Assembly: GCA_030704615.1 (NCBI GenBank)
Contig: CM060734.1
Span: forward strand, 26,722,001-26,786,000
Reading direction: 5' to 3'
Origin: Takakia lepidozioides
Lineage: Eukaryota; Streptophyta; Takakiopsida; Takakiales; Takakiaceae
Length of the DNA stretch: 64,000 bases
This document shows, piece by piece, positions 54,390-64,000 of the stretch. The notes under the pieces are model-generated. The model had not been told where the DNA came from, ran no database searches, and saw only the letters and a list, made by a program, of their open reading frames with translations. The stretch's first letter is position 1. Each line of letters starts with the position of its first letter. Made by a program: the position numbers and the translations under genes.

Positions 54390-56111
54390 GTGGCCAAGAC
54401 TGAACGTTGGGAGGGGGGGGGAAAGTGGATTTGTGTGGGGGAGGAGTTTTTGCTTTTTTTTCCTGGGACTACGGGAGAGTTTGCTTTGGGTACTATACCA
54501 ATAGAGGGTGAGGAAATTGGTCTGCTAGTATATAAGGTTATCAATAGTTTGGGTTTAGTTTTCTGTTACGAAGCCGCGTCTATTCCGCAGAGTACTTTCA
54601 TCATATCCGGAAATGTTGCTTCGAACGCAGTGTCAGGGGGTTCCTCGGGAAGTGGGCGTAAAGGTAGGAAGCGTAAACATGCACATGAACGGAATAGTCA
54701 GGTCAACAAAAAAAACTATCCAAACGCAGAGGCCGCGAAGGTGGTGAAACAAGTAGTGCTGGATTATTTGAAGGACAATGACATAATGCGTTTGAATCTT
54801 TCGTATGTCCGACATGGGAATGAGGGGTTCCTTAGATTCCAGCACAATATGGAGATGAGAATGAGGGAGGCTTTGGCCGGGGATGAATGGGAGGAGGATA
54901 GGGCGAAGTTCCAGTTCACGAAATGGATGGAGGACCGGGCCCATGATGCCACATGGAATCTGAGGCAAACCATGGACAAGTTTGTTACGAGAACACCTGT
55001 AGCTGAAGGTCGCATGCCAACTACGGAGGAGGAGTTGTTTGTGCTTGTGGATTGGTGGTCTGACATAGCAAAGGCCCACGCCAAACGACGTACAAAACCA
55101 CTCCCATGGAAGGCAAGGTCCTCGTCCGCGGATGCGGCATTGAACGTGAGATACATATCCACAAACGCACAGGTACAACAACTCGACGCGCCCAAACATG
55201 GAGGGTATGGTACAATTCGGAGGGTTAGAATTGTTGGGGATCAATTCATTCCTCCATCTTGGGAGCTAGCAGGGAAAACGCCTAGGGAAACAAATGTTGA
55301 GCTTGCCAAAGTCCAACATAACAATGAGGCGTTGGTTGTAAAGTTCCATCATTTCGGCATCATAAAGTATTTTGGGTTGCATCCACGTCGAAATGAAGGT
55401 TACACACATTGGTAGAATGGGGGACCATACGATCATGGTTGAGTATTGACAGGAATTGGGAGAATGATCGAGATAACAGGGAGTTAATGGAACGACGGGA
55501 GACGGAGCAGGAAATGCATGAGGTCAACCGACTGGTTCGATTCCAACAGAATCGCACCCAATTGGCATGGGCGCTTTTGCACATCATGCTCAACGTCCAT
55601 AATCATCACCTCTTGGCACAACGACATGTCCCCCGACAACATCTTGTTGCATTTTCCACAAGGGTCTGAAGATGTGTACATCGGGGTATGCGATTGGGGG
55701 ATGGCCTCCACGACGGATGACCCAAAAACCACGTTGTACATTTTCGAGAGCAGAGACAAGATGATAAAGACTTTTGCACATAGATGGTGGATTGCACCTG
55801 AAATTGCAATTGTTCATAATGTAGCCAACAACCAGTCAGATGGCACACCTCGTAGGCCCCCTCTAACCGTGCCATCAGAGACCTTTGCAATTGGAAAGAT
55901 AGCCCATGCAATAAATGGGGGTAACACGTTCGATGCAAGTCTGTTCAACGAGATGTCTACTGGAACCTGTTTTGTTTCCGCTCTGGAAAACTTGTGTGTA
56001 AACACAATAGAGTTGCGGTACAAACTAGAAAATGTTGTGAAGCGTTTCATGACGGGGCTATTCAATTGGCCTGAGCCCAAAAATTGCTGCAGGATGGATA
56101 GAAACTTGTAG
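54390..56111 (+). pseudogene. Protein kinase-like gene, twice frameshifted
   Basis: The first frame (to 55415) has a basic, Gly/Ser-rich segment (RKGRKRKHAHE) and a helical domain of about 150 residues with MEDRAHDATWNLRQTMDKF, then a glycine loop HGGYGTIRRVRI and VVKFHHFGIIKYFGLHP. A one-base change leads to VEWGTIRSWL (hinge region, 55412 on). A second, near 55610, leads to HNDMSPDNILLHF (catalytic loop, HND for HRD, Asp and Asn kept), GVCDWGMAS (DWG for DFG), WWIAPEIA (APE) and FAIGKIAHAI. The order of subdomains is that of eukaryotic kinases, and residues changed at HRD and DFG suggest a divergent kinase. The true start is unclear; it opens with GTG. No introns are needed. It may be carried by a transposon, given the flanking arrays. 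Confidence 0.7.
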
Positions 56112-56270
56112 ACCTCTGACTGTACATCATGTTTGAATAAATGTTGTTTTCAATTGTGTTTGTCTCGTACCATAATGTTTTAATGGTTTGTTACTTGGCC
56201 ATGGCACCTGGGTCCATCATATGGAATAATCAAGCACCACACCCACGAATCTTGAAGAGTGACAGTGTAC
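56112..56270. other. Spacer after the kinase-like gene
   Basis: AATAAATG at 56138 could serve as a polyadenylation signal for the plus-strand gene. Nothing else is seen. Confidence 0.35.
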
Positions 56271-56274
56271 ACCG

Positions 56275-59200
56275 AGTCAATGGGTGAACCAATCGTTCCC
56301 CTGCCAAATGATTTTAGATTGATTTGAAACTTTGGGAGTGTGTTGTACATGCTCTCTTTAAGTTACCGGACAAGTATGAGGTCAATCTAAAATGGTTCTA
56401 AGGGTGAACCAATAGTTCCCCTATTAAATGATTCATGATTGAAAATTGGTTGAAAGGTTTAACGAGTCGTTTGGGGGGCAAATGATTATTTCTTCGCTTG
56501 CAACTTTCTATATGTGATTTGTACGTACCTAAGCACATATGGACCAAAGTTGAACTTCAACAAAGTTGTTTGAATCGATTATTCAAATTCATAAGGAGAA
56601 ACAACATTTCGCCTGACATGAATTGTTTTTAATTCCATTCTGAAGCCATATGCTTGATAACAACATGAAGAGTTGCATGCAAAATATCACCATGAACAGA
56701 CATCGTCTGCATCCAAAACACATTTTATTCCCTCATTTGCACTCCAAGGTGAAGTTATATTCAACTTCATGCACTCTTCATAGAGAGTTCTGCAATAGTG
56801 AGCATACAGCGAAGGATGAACGTTTTTTTCCAAACATTTTTCTTTGGTACATTTTTTGGCAAGGATGTGGTGGTGTGAGGGTTCAACTCACAGAACAAAA
56901 TCAAGCCAAAAACAAAATCATTGCGCCCCACACTCATTGCGCCCTACAATCCTATGCCGTCTAAATCATTTTATTTAGTAAAAATGCAGTTCAATTCAAA
57001 ATTGGATGAAAGGGTGAACGGAAACTGCCCCGATGAAATGATATTTTATTGCTCCGAAACTTTGCAAGTGTTTTCTACATGCCCTCTTACACGTCTTTGA
57101 GAAGTATGACATCAATCTAAAATGGTTTAAAGGGTGAACCAATCGTCCCCCTACCAAATGATTTTAAATTGATTTGAAACTTTGCAAGTGTCTTGTACAT
57201 GCCCTCTTACAGGTCTTTTACAAGTTTCAAATCAATCTAAAATGATTAAAAGGGTGAATCAATCATGAACATATCAAATGATTTTGGAGTGCTTTAAAGC
57301 TTTGCCAGTGTCTTTCACATGCCATTTTAAAGGTACCGGACAAGTATGAGGTTAGTAAAATATGGTTGAAAGGGTGAACCAATTGTTCCCCTATCAAATG
57401 ATTTTACACTGCTTTGAAGATTTGCAAGTGTCAGCCACATGCCCTCCTACAAGTACCGGACAAGTATGACGTGAATAAAAAATGGTTGAAAGGGTGAACC
57501 AATCATTCCGCTATTAAATGATTTTATATTGCTTTGGATGTCATTGCTTTGGTAATTCTAGGCCCCCAATGGCCCATTGTAACCCTTGAATTACAATTCA
57601 AAATGCAATTCAAGCCCTTAAAATTGGTACTACCAGTCCCTAAAATGACCAACCCTGGCCGCCCCTCAAATTGTAATTTGAGCCCTTGAAATTGTCAATT
57701 CCAACCCCTCAAATTGCACTTCTAGCCCCTGAAATGACAATTCCCGCCCCTCAAATTGCAATTGTAGCCTGTGAAATGGCAATTGCTAGTGCAGCCCCTT
57801 AAATTGGCAATTGAAGCCCCCTGGAATGGCAGTTTTAGCCCCTCAAATTGGCAATTCGAGCCCCATAAATGGCAATTTCAGCCCCTGAAATTGGCTATGG
57901 GTGAACCAATCATTCCCCTGCCAAATGATTTTGGATTCATTTGAAACTTTGTGAGTGTCTTGTACATGCCCTCTTAAAGTTACTGGACAAGTATGATGTC
58001 AATGTTAAATGGTTCAAAGGGTGAACCAACAGTTCCCCTGTTGGATGATTCTGATTAATCGTTAACGATTGATCTCATATTACATTGGGCCCTATCAGAG
58101 GGTACATTGAACACACTGGCCAAGTCTCAAAGCGAACGAAAATCATTTGAATGGGCAGCCATCCGTCGGCCCATTGAACAAATTTCGGTTAATCTCATAT
58201 AACTCTAGAGCCTCTTCCATGGCACATTGAACATAGTAGCCAAGTCTCAAATCGAACCAAAATCATCTCGATGGCCAACCATCCGTTGAGCCATCGAATG
58301 AATTTCGATTGATCTGATATTAGTCTGGGACTTGTGAGAGGGTGTCTCGAACGTACTGGCAAAGTTTGGAAGCAAACAAAAATGATTTGGATGGGCAACC
58401 ATCCGTTCACCCATTGAATGTATTCCGCTGGATCTGCTATTGCTTTGGGACCTGTTGGACTGTGTTTCGCGTGCTCACGATTTTTTTTTCATTCGGTTTT
58501 TGAATGGGGCGTGTAATGTAGCCATGTGCAACGTGCATGCCAAATTCGGGAGTGAACATAATTCATTTGGACCCAAAACCACAGTTTCTTCCTTGTTTTG
58601 CACTCCAAACTTGATTTGTGGTCAACTTCATGCACTCTTCATAGAGAATTCTGCAATAGTGAGCAAAAAGAACACTTTTTTTTTGGGGCATTTTTGATTG
58701 GTCCAAATTTTGGCGGGGGAGTAGTGGTGGGATGCTGGAAGCCGCAGAACAAAATTGAACCAAAAACAAAATCGATACATGCCAGAAACCCCCAATGAAA
58801 GGCAGTGCAAACCTATTTATTGGCTTAAAATTAATTTAAATTCAATTACATTATGGAATGGCTTGGTGTCGATGGGGAGGCAAATGATTTATTCGTCTGT
58901 TGTGTCTCCGCACATATGTTGCACACATGTTCAAGCACATGCGGGCAAAAGAGGGGCTTCAACCACATCCGTTCAATGGGTGCAATAGCCGTGCACGCAT
59001 TGCAGGATTTCTTTTTCGCAATGAGCAAAAACCAAATGACAACTGAACGCCTCATTGGCCCATCGAACAAATTTTGATTGATCTCATATTACACTGGGAC
59101 CTATCAGAGGGTACATTGAACATACTGGCCAAGTCTCAAAGCGAACGAAAATCATTTGGATGGGCAACCATCCGTTGGCCCATTGAACGAATTTCGATTG

Positions 59201-59710
59201 ATCTCATATTACTATGGGGCCTCTTCCACAGTACATTGAAGATACTGGCCAAGTCTCAAAGCGAACCAAAATCATTTGTAGGCAAATGATTTATGCGTCT
59301 GTTCATTTATTTGTGATTAATCGTTAATGGTGAAAAGGATAAACCAAAGGTTCATTGATAAAAAAAAAATTGAATGATTTGAAATTTTGCCAGTATGTTC
59401 TACATGCATCTTACATGGACCGGAGAGGTATGAGATCAATAAAAAATGGTTCACAGGAGGAACCAATGGTTACTTGATGTGCCAATTTCTGAATGCTTTC
59501 AAACTTTGTCATTGCATTGTACATGCCCTCTTAAAGGTACCGGACAAATATGAGTTCGATTTAAAATATTGCAATGGATGAACCAATGGTATCTTCATTC
59601 AGCAATTTTTGATTGTTTTGAAACTTTGCCAGTATATTGTACATGTCGTCAAACAGGTACCGAACAAGTATGAGGTCATTCAAAAATGGTTTAAAGGATG
59701 AACCTCGTAT
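56275..59710. repeat. Degenerate tandem repeats of about 120 bp (two unit families)
   Basis: Family 1 carries GGGTGAACCAAT-GTTCCCC, AAATGATTTT, GAAACTTTG-AAGTGT, TGTACATGCCCTCTTA and GACAAGTATGAGGTCAAT. Units start near 56284, 56403, 57011, 57131, 57252, 57373, 57491, 57899, 58020, 59335, 59456, 59576 and 59696, so spacing is close to 120 bp. Family 2 carries GATCTCATATTAC, GGGTACATTGAACA, CTGGCCAAGTCTCAAAGCGA and GGGCAACCATCCGT at 58070, 58190, 58312, 59082 and 59202. A 200-bp block with CTTCATGCACTCTTCATAGA is present at 56750 and 58620. No gene is supported. Confidence 0.85.
57560..57895. repeat. Minisatellite of about 21 bp (CCCCTCAAATTGCAATTCTAG type)
   Basis: About 14 units alternate GCCCCTCAAATTG and GCCCCTGAAATGG-type cores with CAATT spacers. 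It interrupts the 120-bp family at 57560-57895. Confidence 0.85.
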
Positions 59711-59792
59711 TTTCAAAAATTACGTAGACTATACAGTGGGTTGCACATTTAAGTTTTCGCAACCTGAGACCTTTGGCCTACTCCCTACGTTT

Positions 59793-61872
59793 TTAGCCTT
59801 TGTTGTCATCATCTCCAGATGTTGATGAAGATGCTCCGGGTATAGAGGACGTGTCTCCACCAGTACGGAGAGCTCGAGCCTGGGCTCGAGTGGTCAAAGA
59901 GGGACCCAGTGTTGTGTGGTCCACCCTTGCCATCATGCGTAACGTTCTAGGCGAGTGCTGACTCTCTTCCACATTTGCCAGAGCCGGGTGTGTCGCTCTT
60001 GCTACGGCGGCATGCAATTTTTCAATTAAATCCGATATGTTTGGAAGTGGCAAGAATACCCCTGGAATAGGGGCAACTTGGTCACGCCATGTGTTTTGCC
60101 AATACTTTTCCACATTCGTGATGACAGCCTTGAAATTGTCCAACACCTCCTCCTGCTGGGGATCTTTGCGCAACTCTGGAAGAAATGACCCATCATCCCG
60201 ACGAGGCACCCAGTACGTCTCATTCATATCCTCCCAACGGATGTTAGCAACCTCCAACTCCCTCAGAAATAGATCTCTCCCAATCGGTTCGCGATTGTAT
60301 GGGTCGTTTTCCGTTGGCACCCACGAATCCTCAGGCAGTCGGAAGAATCTTTGTCTGGTACAGCTCCAATGCCCTCCCAAGTTCCGGCAAAAAAACTCCA
60401 TTTGGACTAGGTCCCATATGCCTCTAGCACGCACGGTTATTTCCCAGTTGGATGTCACCTAAAAGGTCACCGGATCTTTAACCCTAGTTAACGTCTTTGC
60501 ATCCAAGGCGTGCATCTCTCTTGGAGCATCCCATGTCATTGTCTCCCCCCAGTGCTGCCAATTTAAAAAATTGTAAGGCAATACATCCAATGGCATGTTG
60601 TACCGGTTGTACTCGTATCCCGTGGGCATATTGTCTTGCAACCCAAACAACTCATAGAAACGTCGATGGATTGGTCCACGGCAGTCAGGGCATTGGCTGG
60701 CTCGCATGGCTGCCAATATGAGACATGTGGGATGGAACAAATGGCCACATGAACCAAACATATAGCCTCCCTCCGGTCCATAAGGGTTTAGGCACATTGT
60801 GCACACCGTACTATCTGTTACCCATGATGCTGGATTGCTCTGTGGTATGCACGTCCGTTTATCCTCATTAATGTAGGATGACATCCTCAGCCTGGTGTCC
60901 CACTCCTCATCTACTTCCAAATCCCAGTTTATTCTGTTATTGGTATCGGAAATTGTATGCACACAGTGCTCAAACATGACATGCACATCACCCCATGTGG
61001 TGAATCCAGTGTACTTCGACGTGAATACATCACGCACAGTGTTGTGCCTTTGCAAATTAGCATAGATGCTATCTACGCTTCGATTCGACAAACGTGCTGC
61101 ACGTTGGAGTGATGACAACGTTTTTTCTATCCGTGTTTCCCGCGATGCTAGATGGCCCGCCCATGTCACCCAATTTCACCAATTCCCCTTCAATCATGGC
61201 CACGATCGGATTTGCATGGCACTTGAGTACCGATATGCAACAGCCCTAGCTTGCTCGCGTTCCCCCACAAGCTGCTCTAATTCCTGTTTTTGGGCCGATG
61301 TAATTTGCACGGCTGAACATTCCCCAGTTTCCACTATTGGGTCCTTCCCTTTGCTTGCCCTCTCTGCCGCAAGTTTTTTTTCCTCAACCCTCGTCAGGTC
61401 CAGTTCAGATGTTTGCACTTTATTCCCATGCCCGATTGAGTCAACCCCGTCGATGACGCGGTCAATGTCCATTGGTGGCATATTTAAACGCGCCAATATG
61501 TCTTGCTCGTTGGTGATTGGCCTCGGGTCCTGAAGCACACCGCGTACGCTGTCGAGAGTCCCCAACCCCATTCTTTCCAGCAAGTCTAGTACGCTGTCTC
61601 GCAGTGGCAGTTTGTCAATCCACTGGTCGCAATAAAATCAACTATGTGTACAACATGACCGCAAATAAATACGGGACCTTGTTATTGACGAGCGGTTGAC
61701 CCCACAATGTTGTATGTACCTCCTCTTCCCAACCTGGTTCCGCAAGAATGTTGGGGTCATTGTATATGTCCCAACAAAGTTCGCGCCTGGCCCCTTTTGG
61801 TTTTTTTTTGGGAAGTCCAGGTTCAATATCGTCATCCCTGGGACGACCTCCTCTGTCTTCCTCCTCCGCCAT
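59793..61872 (-). pseudogene. RING-H2 finger protein gene with in-frame stops
   Basis: ATG at 61872 opens MAEEEDRGGRPRDDDIEPG and runs to about 61670. After a one-base shift the frame holds to 59793, broken only by TGA (61194), TGA (about 61179) and TAG (60459). Order: acidic start with KKKPKGARR; helical middle (LDLLERMGLGTLDSVRGV, EEKKLAAERASKGKD); IEKTLSSLQRAARLSNRSVD; then a RING, CTMCLNPYG, SCGHLFHPTC and CPDCRGP (C3H2C3 spacing). The C-terminus has YWQNTWRDQVAPIPGVFLP and a Ser/Asp-rich tail. RING-H2 proteins usually act as E3 ubiquitin ligases; substrate unknown. It converges with the kinase-like gene. A single frame kept over 1.8 kb suggests recent decay. Confidence 0.72.
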
Positions 61873-62285
61873 TTATGGCTTTGGCTTACCCCTACTCGAC
61901 AGGTGTTTGCTAAGAAAAATGCTTCCCAACCCTCCTAAATCATACCTAATCCTACTCCCTAATGAATCCTCCCCAAGTACTAGAGGCACGTGTCACTCCC
62001 TCGGCAATTCTAAGTGATATGACGCAATGTGCAATGAAAAAAACGCGGGTGCTAGAGGAGGGCTTCCCGGGAGGTACTCAGCATCGATTTCGTAGAATCC
62101 AACGGCCCAGAATACCCCCCATCCAACCAATAGCACCCCTATCTACTTGGACTCAATGACAAGGAGTGCAACATCCCATCGCCCACCAAGTCCTGGTGTG
62201 GAGAAAAGTGAGGGAGAGAATGGCCTCCAAGGCCTTATAAGCCCCCCCTCCACACTCGGGGCGCGCGCTGTCATCATGACTGCGC
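61873..62285. other. Upstream region of the RING gene
   Basis: No gene is visible. It separates the RING start from the palindrome array and may hold the promoter, but I see no clear element. Confidence 0.45.
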
Positions 62286-62409
62286 ACGCTATTAATAGCT
62301 GCGACCGCCAGCAGGGGTGGTCGCATCTTTTTTTCTTTTCTTTATTATGTGCGACCACCAGCAGGGGGGTGGTCGCAGATTCTTTTTTTTTAATCAACAG
62401 GGAGGTGGT

Positions 62410-62447
<38 letters not shown>

Positions 62448-62965
62448 CGCGACCACCAGCAGAGAGGTGGTCACATAAATTTTGTTTAAAACAAATAGGT
62501 GCGACCTCCTTTTCTTTAATAGATGCGACCACCAGCAGGGGGGTGGTTGCATAATTTTCCGATTTTTTAATATCTACCAACAGTCAGTAGCTCAGTTGGT
62601 TAAGTGCACTGAGTGCGACCCGGACGATTCTGGGGTCAAATCTTGCTACTTGATGGGTGTGGTATGGTTCATGTGTGGTGCCCCATTCCTACGCCTCTTG
62701 GCGCATAAATGAAAGAGGTTATTTTCTCCTCTCACTACTAAGGGGTCTGATTTGTGAGCTGTCGCTCCCAGGTGTTTCCCAAAATAAAATAAAATAAAAT
62801 CTGCGACCACCAGCAGGGGTAATCAGTAAATCAGTAAATAGGTGCGACTACCATCAGGGGGGTGGTCGCAACATTTTTCTTTTATTTTAACAGTTGCGAC
62901 GACCGCTACTGGTGGTCACACAATTGTTTTTTTAAAAATAGGTGTGACCACCAGGAGGTTGGTCT
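62286..62965. repeat. Second array of GCGACCACC...GGTGGTCGC palindromes
   Basis: Seven or eight units of the same core as at 53770-54265, here with a GCAGGGGGGTGGTCGCA variant and different spacers. The spacers include (AT)n at 62414-62443. A SINE is inserted at 62583-62790. Confidence 0.88.
62583..62795 (+). mobile_element. tRNA-derived SINE (SINE-B)
   Basis: The head AGTAGCTCAGTTGGTTAAG has box A form, and GGGGTCAAATCTTG stands for box B at the usual distance. The body ends in TGTGAGCTGTCGCTCCCAGG and TGTTTCCC, followed by (AAAAT)n. The 3' end recurs at 23340-23380. The element sits inside the palindrome array. Target duplication is not obvious. Confidence 0.75.
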
Positions 62966-63280
62966 CCTTGCACCTGTATGTATGTTTGGAGAGGCAGATG
63001 AAAAACACATGTATCGACTTCCCAAGAATTTGTGAAGGGGAAGATGAATGTTGGGAGCTGCACCTGACTTTTGTGGCTTTCGAAACCATAATAGGAAATC
63101 AACAATGTAAAGGTAATGACGAAACACAAACACACGCACAACCACCAAACCCTTTCTTGGGTACACATATTCTACTTTTTTTTATTTCCGTACACGTATG
63201 CATGTACCCAAACTGAAACATGGATATCCATGGAAACATACTACACATCATGTGACAGGTCACTGAAGTTATAGCTGTAC
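62966..63280. other. Spacer, no gene recognised
   Basis: An open plus frame to 63216 (62842-63216) starts inside the repeat array and shows no motif. GGAAATCAACAATG|TAAAGGTAATG-like sequence could be a splice donor but is unsupported. Confidence 0.4.
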
Positions 63281-64000
63281 CTAATTCCGTCTGGCACGAC
63301 GACGATGGTATGATCTCACGTCTAGTACAAAATCTTCGTCCCCACTCACTTCACCCCCGTTCCCATGATCAGTGCTAGAATCATGATCTCCATCTTTTCT
63401 TTCGTTTCCAGATGCAACTGGCCGTTGGACCTGTAGTCGTCCTCGGAGTACGTTCAGTTATCTCTCTGGTCGATTTCCACTCCTATCATGAATACCATCT
63501 AGGGTACCAGGCATGTTCACAGGTCGGTCACCAACAAAAGGTTGCACAATTCGTTGCCGTTTCTGGGCTTGTCCCGGATTTCGTGGTGGCCTTGGAGCAG
63601 GTCTCGTATGAGGAAGGCTACGCGCACGTACATCAGAGGGGCCGACATGAGAGGAAGGGGCATGAGATGGACCAGCGAGGGTCGAGGGAGCACGGTTCAC
63701 ATGCGGACGTCGTCGGGCCAGATGAAACGACAATGGCCGGTCGTCGTCATCTGATGGTTCGACTTGCAGAAGTCCCGCAACAGAAGAACCATCTCCTAGG
63801 ATCGGAGTAGTGATGGAAGGAATTACATGAGGGGGAGAGAGACTAGATGGATTAGCATGGGATGAACCGGCTTGAGAAAGAGAAACATGAGATAGAGCGG
63901 GGTGAGATGAAGCACGGTTCACAGGGGCACGATGTCGGTGAAGGAATGACAACGGCCGGTTGACATCATCCGACGATTCGACCTGCACATCTCCCGCAGT
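63281..64000 (-). pseudogene. Partial ORF with an internal repeat, runs off the window edge
   Basis: From 63988 the frame reads QVESSDDVNRPLSFLHRHRA, VNRASSHPALSHVS, and again LQVEPSDDDDRPLSFHLARR, HVNRAPSTLAGPSHA, so a unit of about 75 residues is repeated at least twice and probably continues beyond the window. A basic stretch follows (RPAPRPPRNPGQAQKRQR). A TAA at 63458 is in frame. After it come LRGRLQVQRPVASGNERKDG, GDEDFVLDVRSYHRRRARRN and a stop at 63281. The tail looks coding, so the TAA is probably a mutation (CAA or similar). The protein is Ser/Pro/His-rich and likely disordered; no domain is recognised. Confidence 0.5.

Noticed and set aside
62587-62655. Functional tRNA gene
   Set aside because: Boxes A and B are present, but the stem pairing of a full cloverleaf is not evident and the sequence runs into a SINE body with an A-rich tail.

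Overview
The window looks like repeat-dominated nuclear DNA from a large streptophyte or green-lineage genome. A charophyte alga is my best guess, because cytosine methyltransferases captured by gypsy retrotransposons have been described in a charophyte (Klebsormidium) and in dinoflagellates. This is inference; no rRNA, tRNA or housekeeping gene fixes the taxon. I see no intact cellular gene, no operon structure and no CRISPR. Nearly all coding signal belongs to broken transposable elements.

Layout. 1-830 is AT-rich spacer. 830-2710 is a minus-strand LINE fragment (copy A: end of ORF1 plus start of ORF2). 2712-10560 is a minus-strand gypsy-type pol (RT, RNase H, integrase), followed by a very long ORF of unknown function with a CCHC knuckle and coiled coils, then a polypurine tract and a candidate LTR. 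10580-14750 is low-complexity sequence and a Pro/His/Thr-rich LINE ORF2-like stretch. 15052-16036 (minus, copy D) and 17410-18985 (plus, copy B) are two more LINE ORF1 fragments, with a tRNA-derived SINE between them that has a perfect 12-bp target duplication. 18975-21425 is a second copy of the unknown ORF, spliced against LINE sequence on both sides. 21893-23320 is a CACTA transposon remnant. 23478-29372 is the endonuclease-RT-RNase H half of a LINE (copy G, minus); its ORF1 half (copy C) lies at 35206-37866. Between these halves sits copy 1 of a gypsy element carrying a DNA cytosine methyltransferase (29373-35205). 38080-38648 is a PIF/Harbinger-like MITE containing a second SINE copy with a perfect 13-bp duplication. 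38650-45450 has no gene I can support.

45458-53507 is the best copy of the methyltransferase retrotransposon. In order it carries an LTR start, a long leader with two tandem arrays, gag with two zinc knuckles, an aspartic protease, a DNMT3-like methyltransferase, RT and a truncated RNase H. It ends abruptly in a different element. That element (53511-62960) has arrays of a GCGACCACC palindrome at both ends and holds a kinase-like pseudogene (plus) and a RING-finger pseudogene (minus), separated by 3.5 kb of roughly 120-bp repeats. The window ends in a partial, repeat-containing minus-strand ORF.

The most interesting system is the retrotransposon-borne methyltransferase, present twice. Linked to it are premature stops in the surrounding elements that are C-to-T changes relative to sibling copies (CAG to TAG, CGN to TGA). 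That is the footprint expected of DNA that was itself cytosine-methylated.
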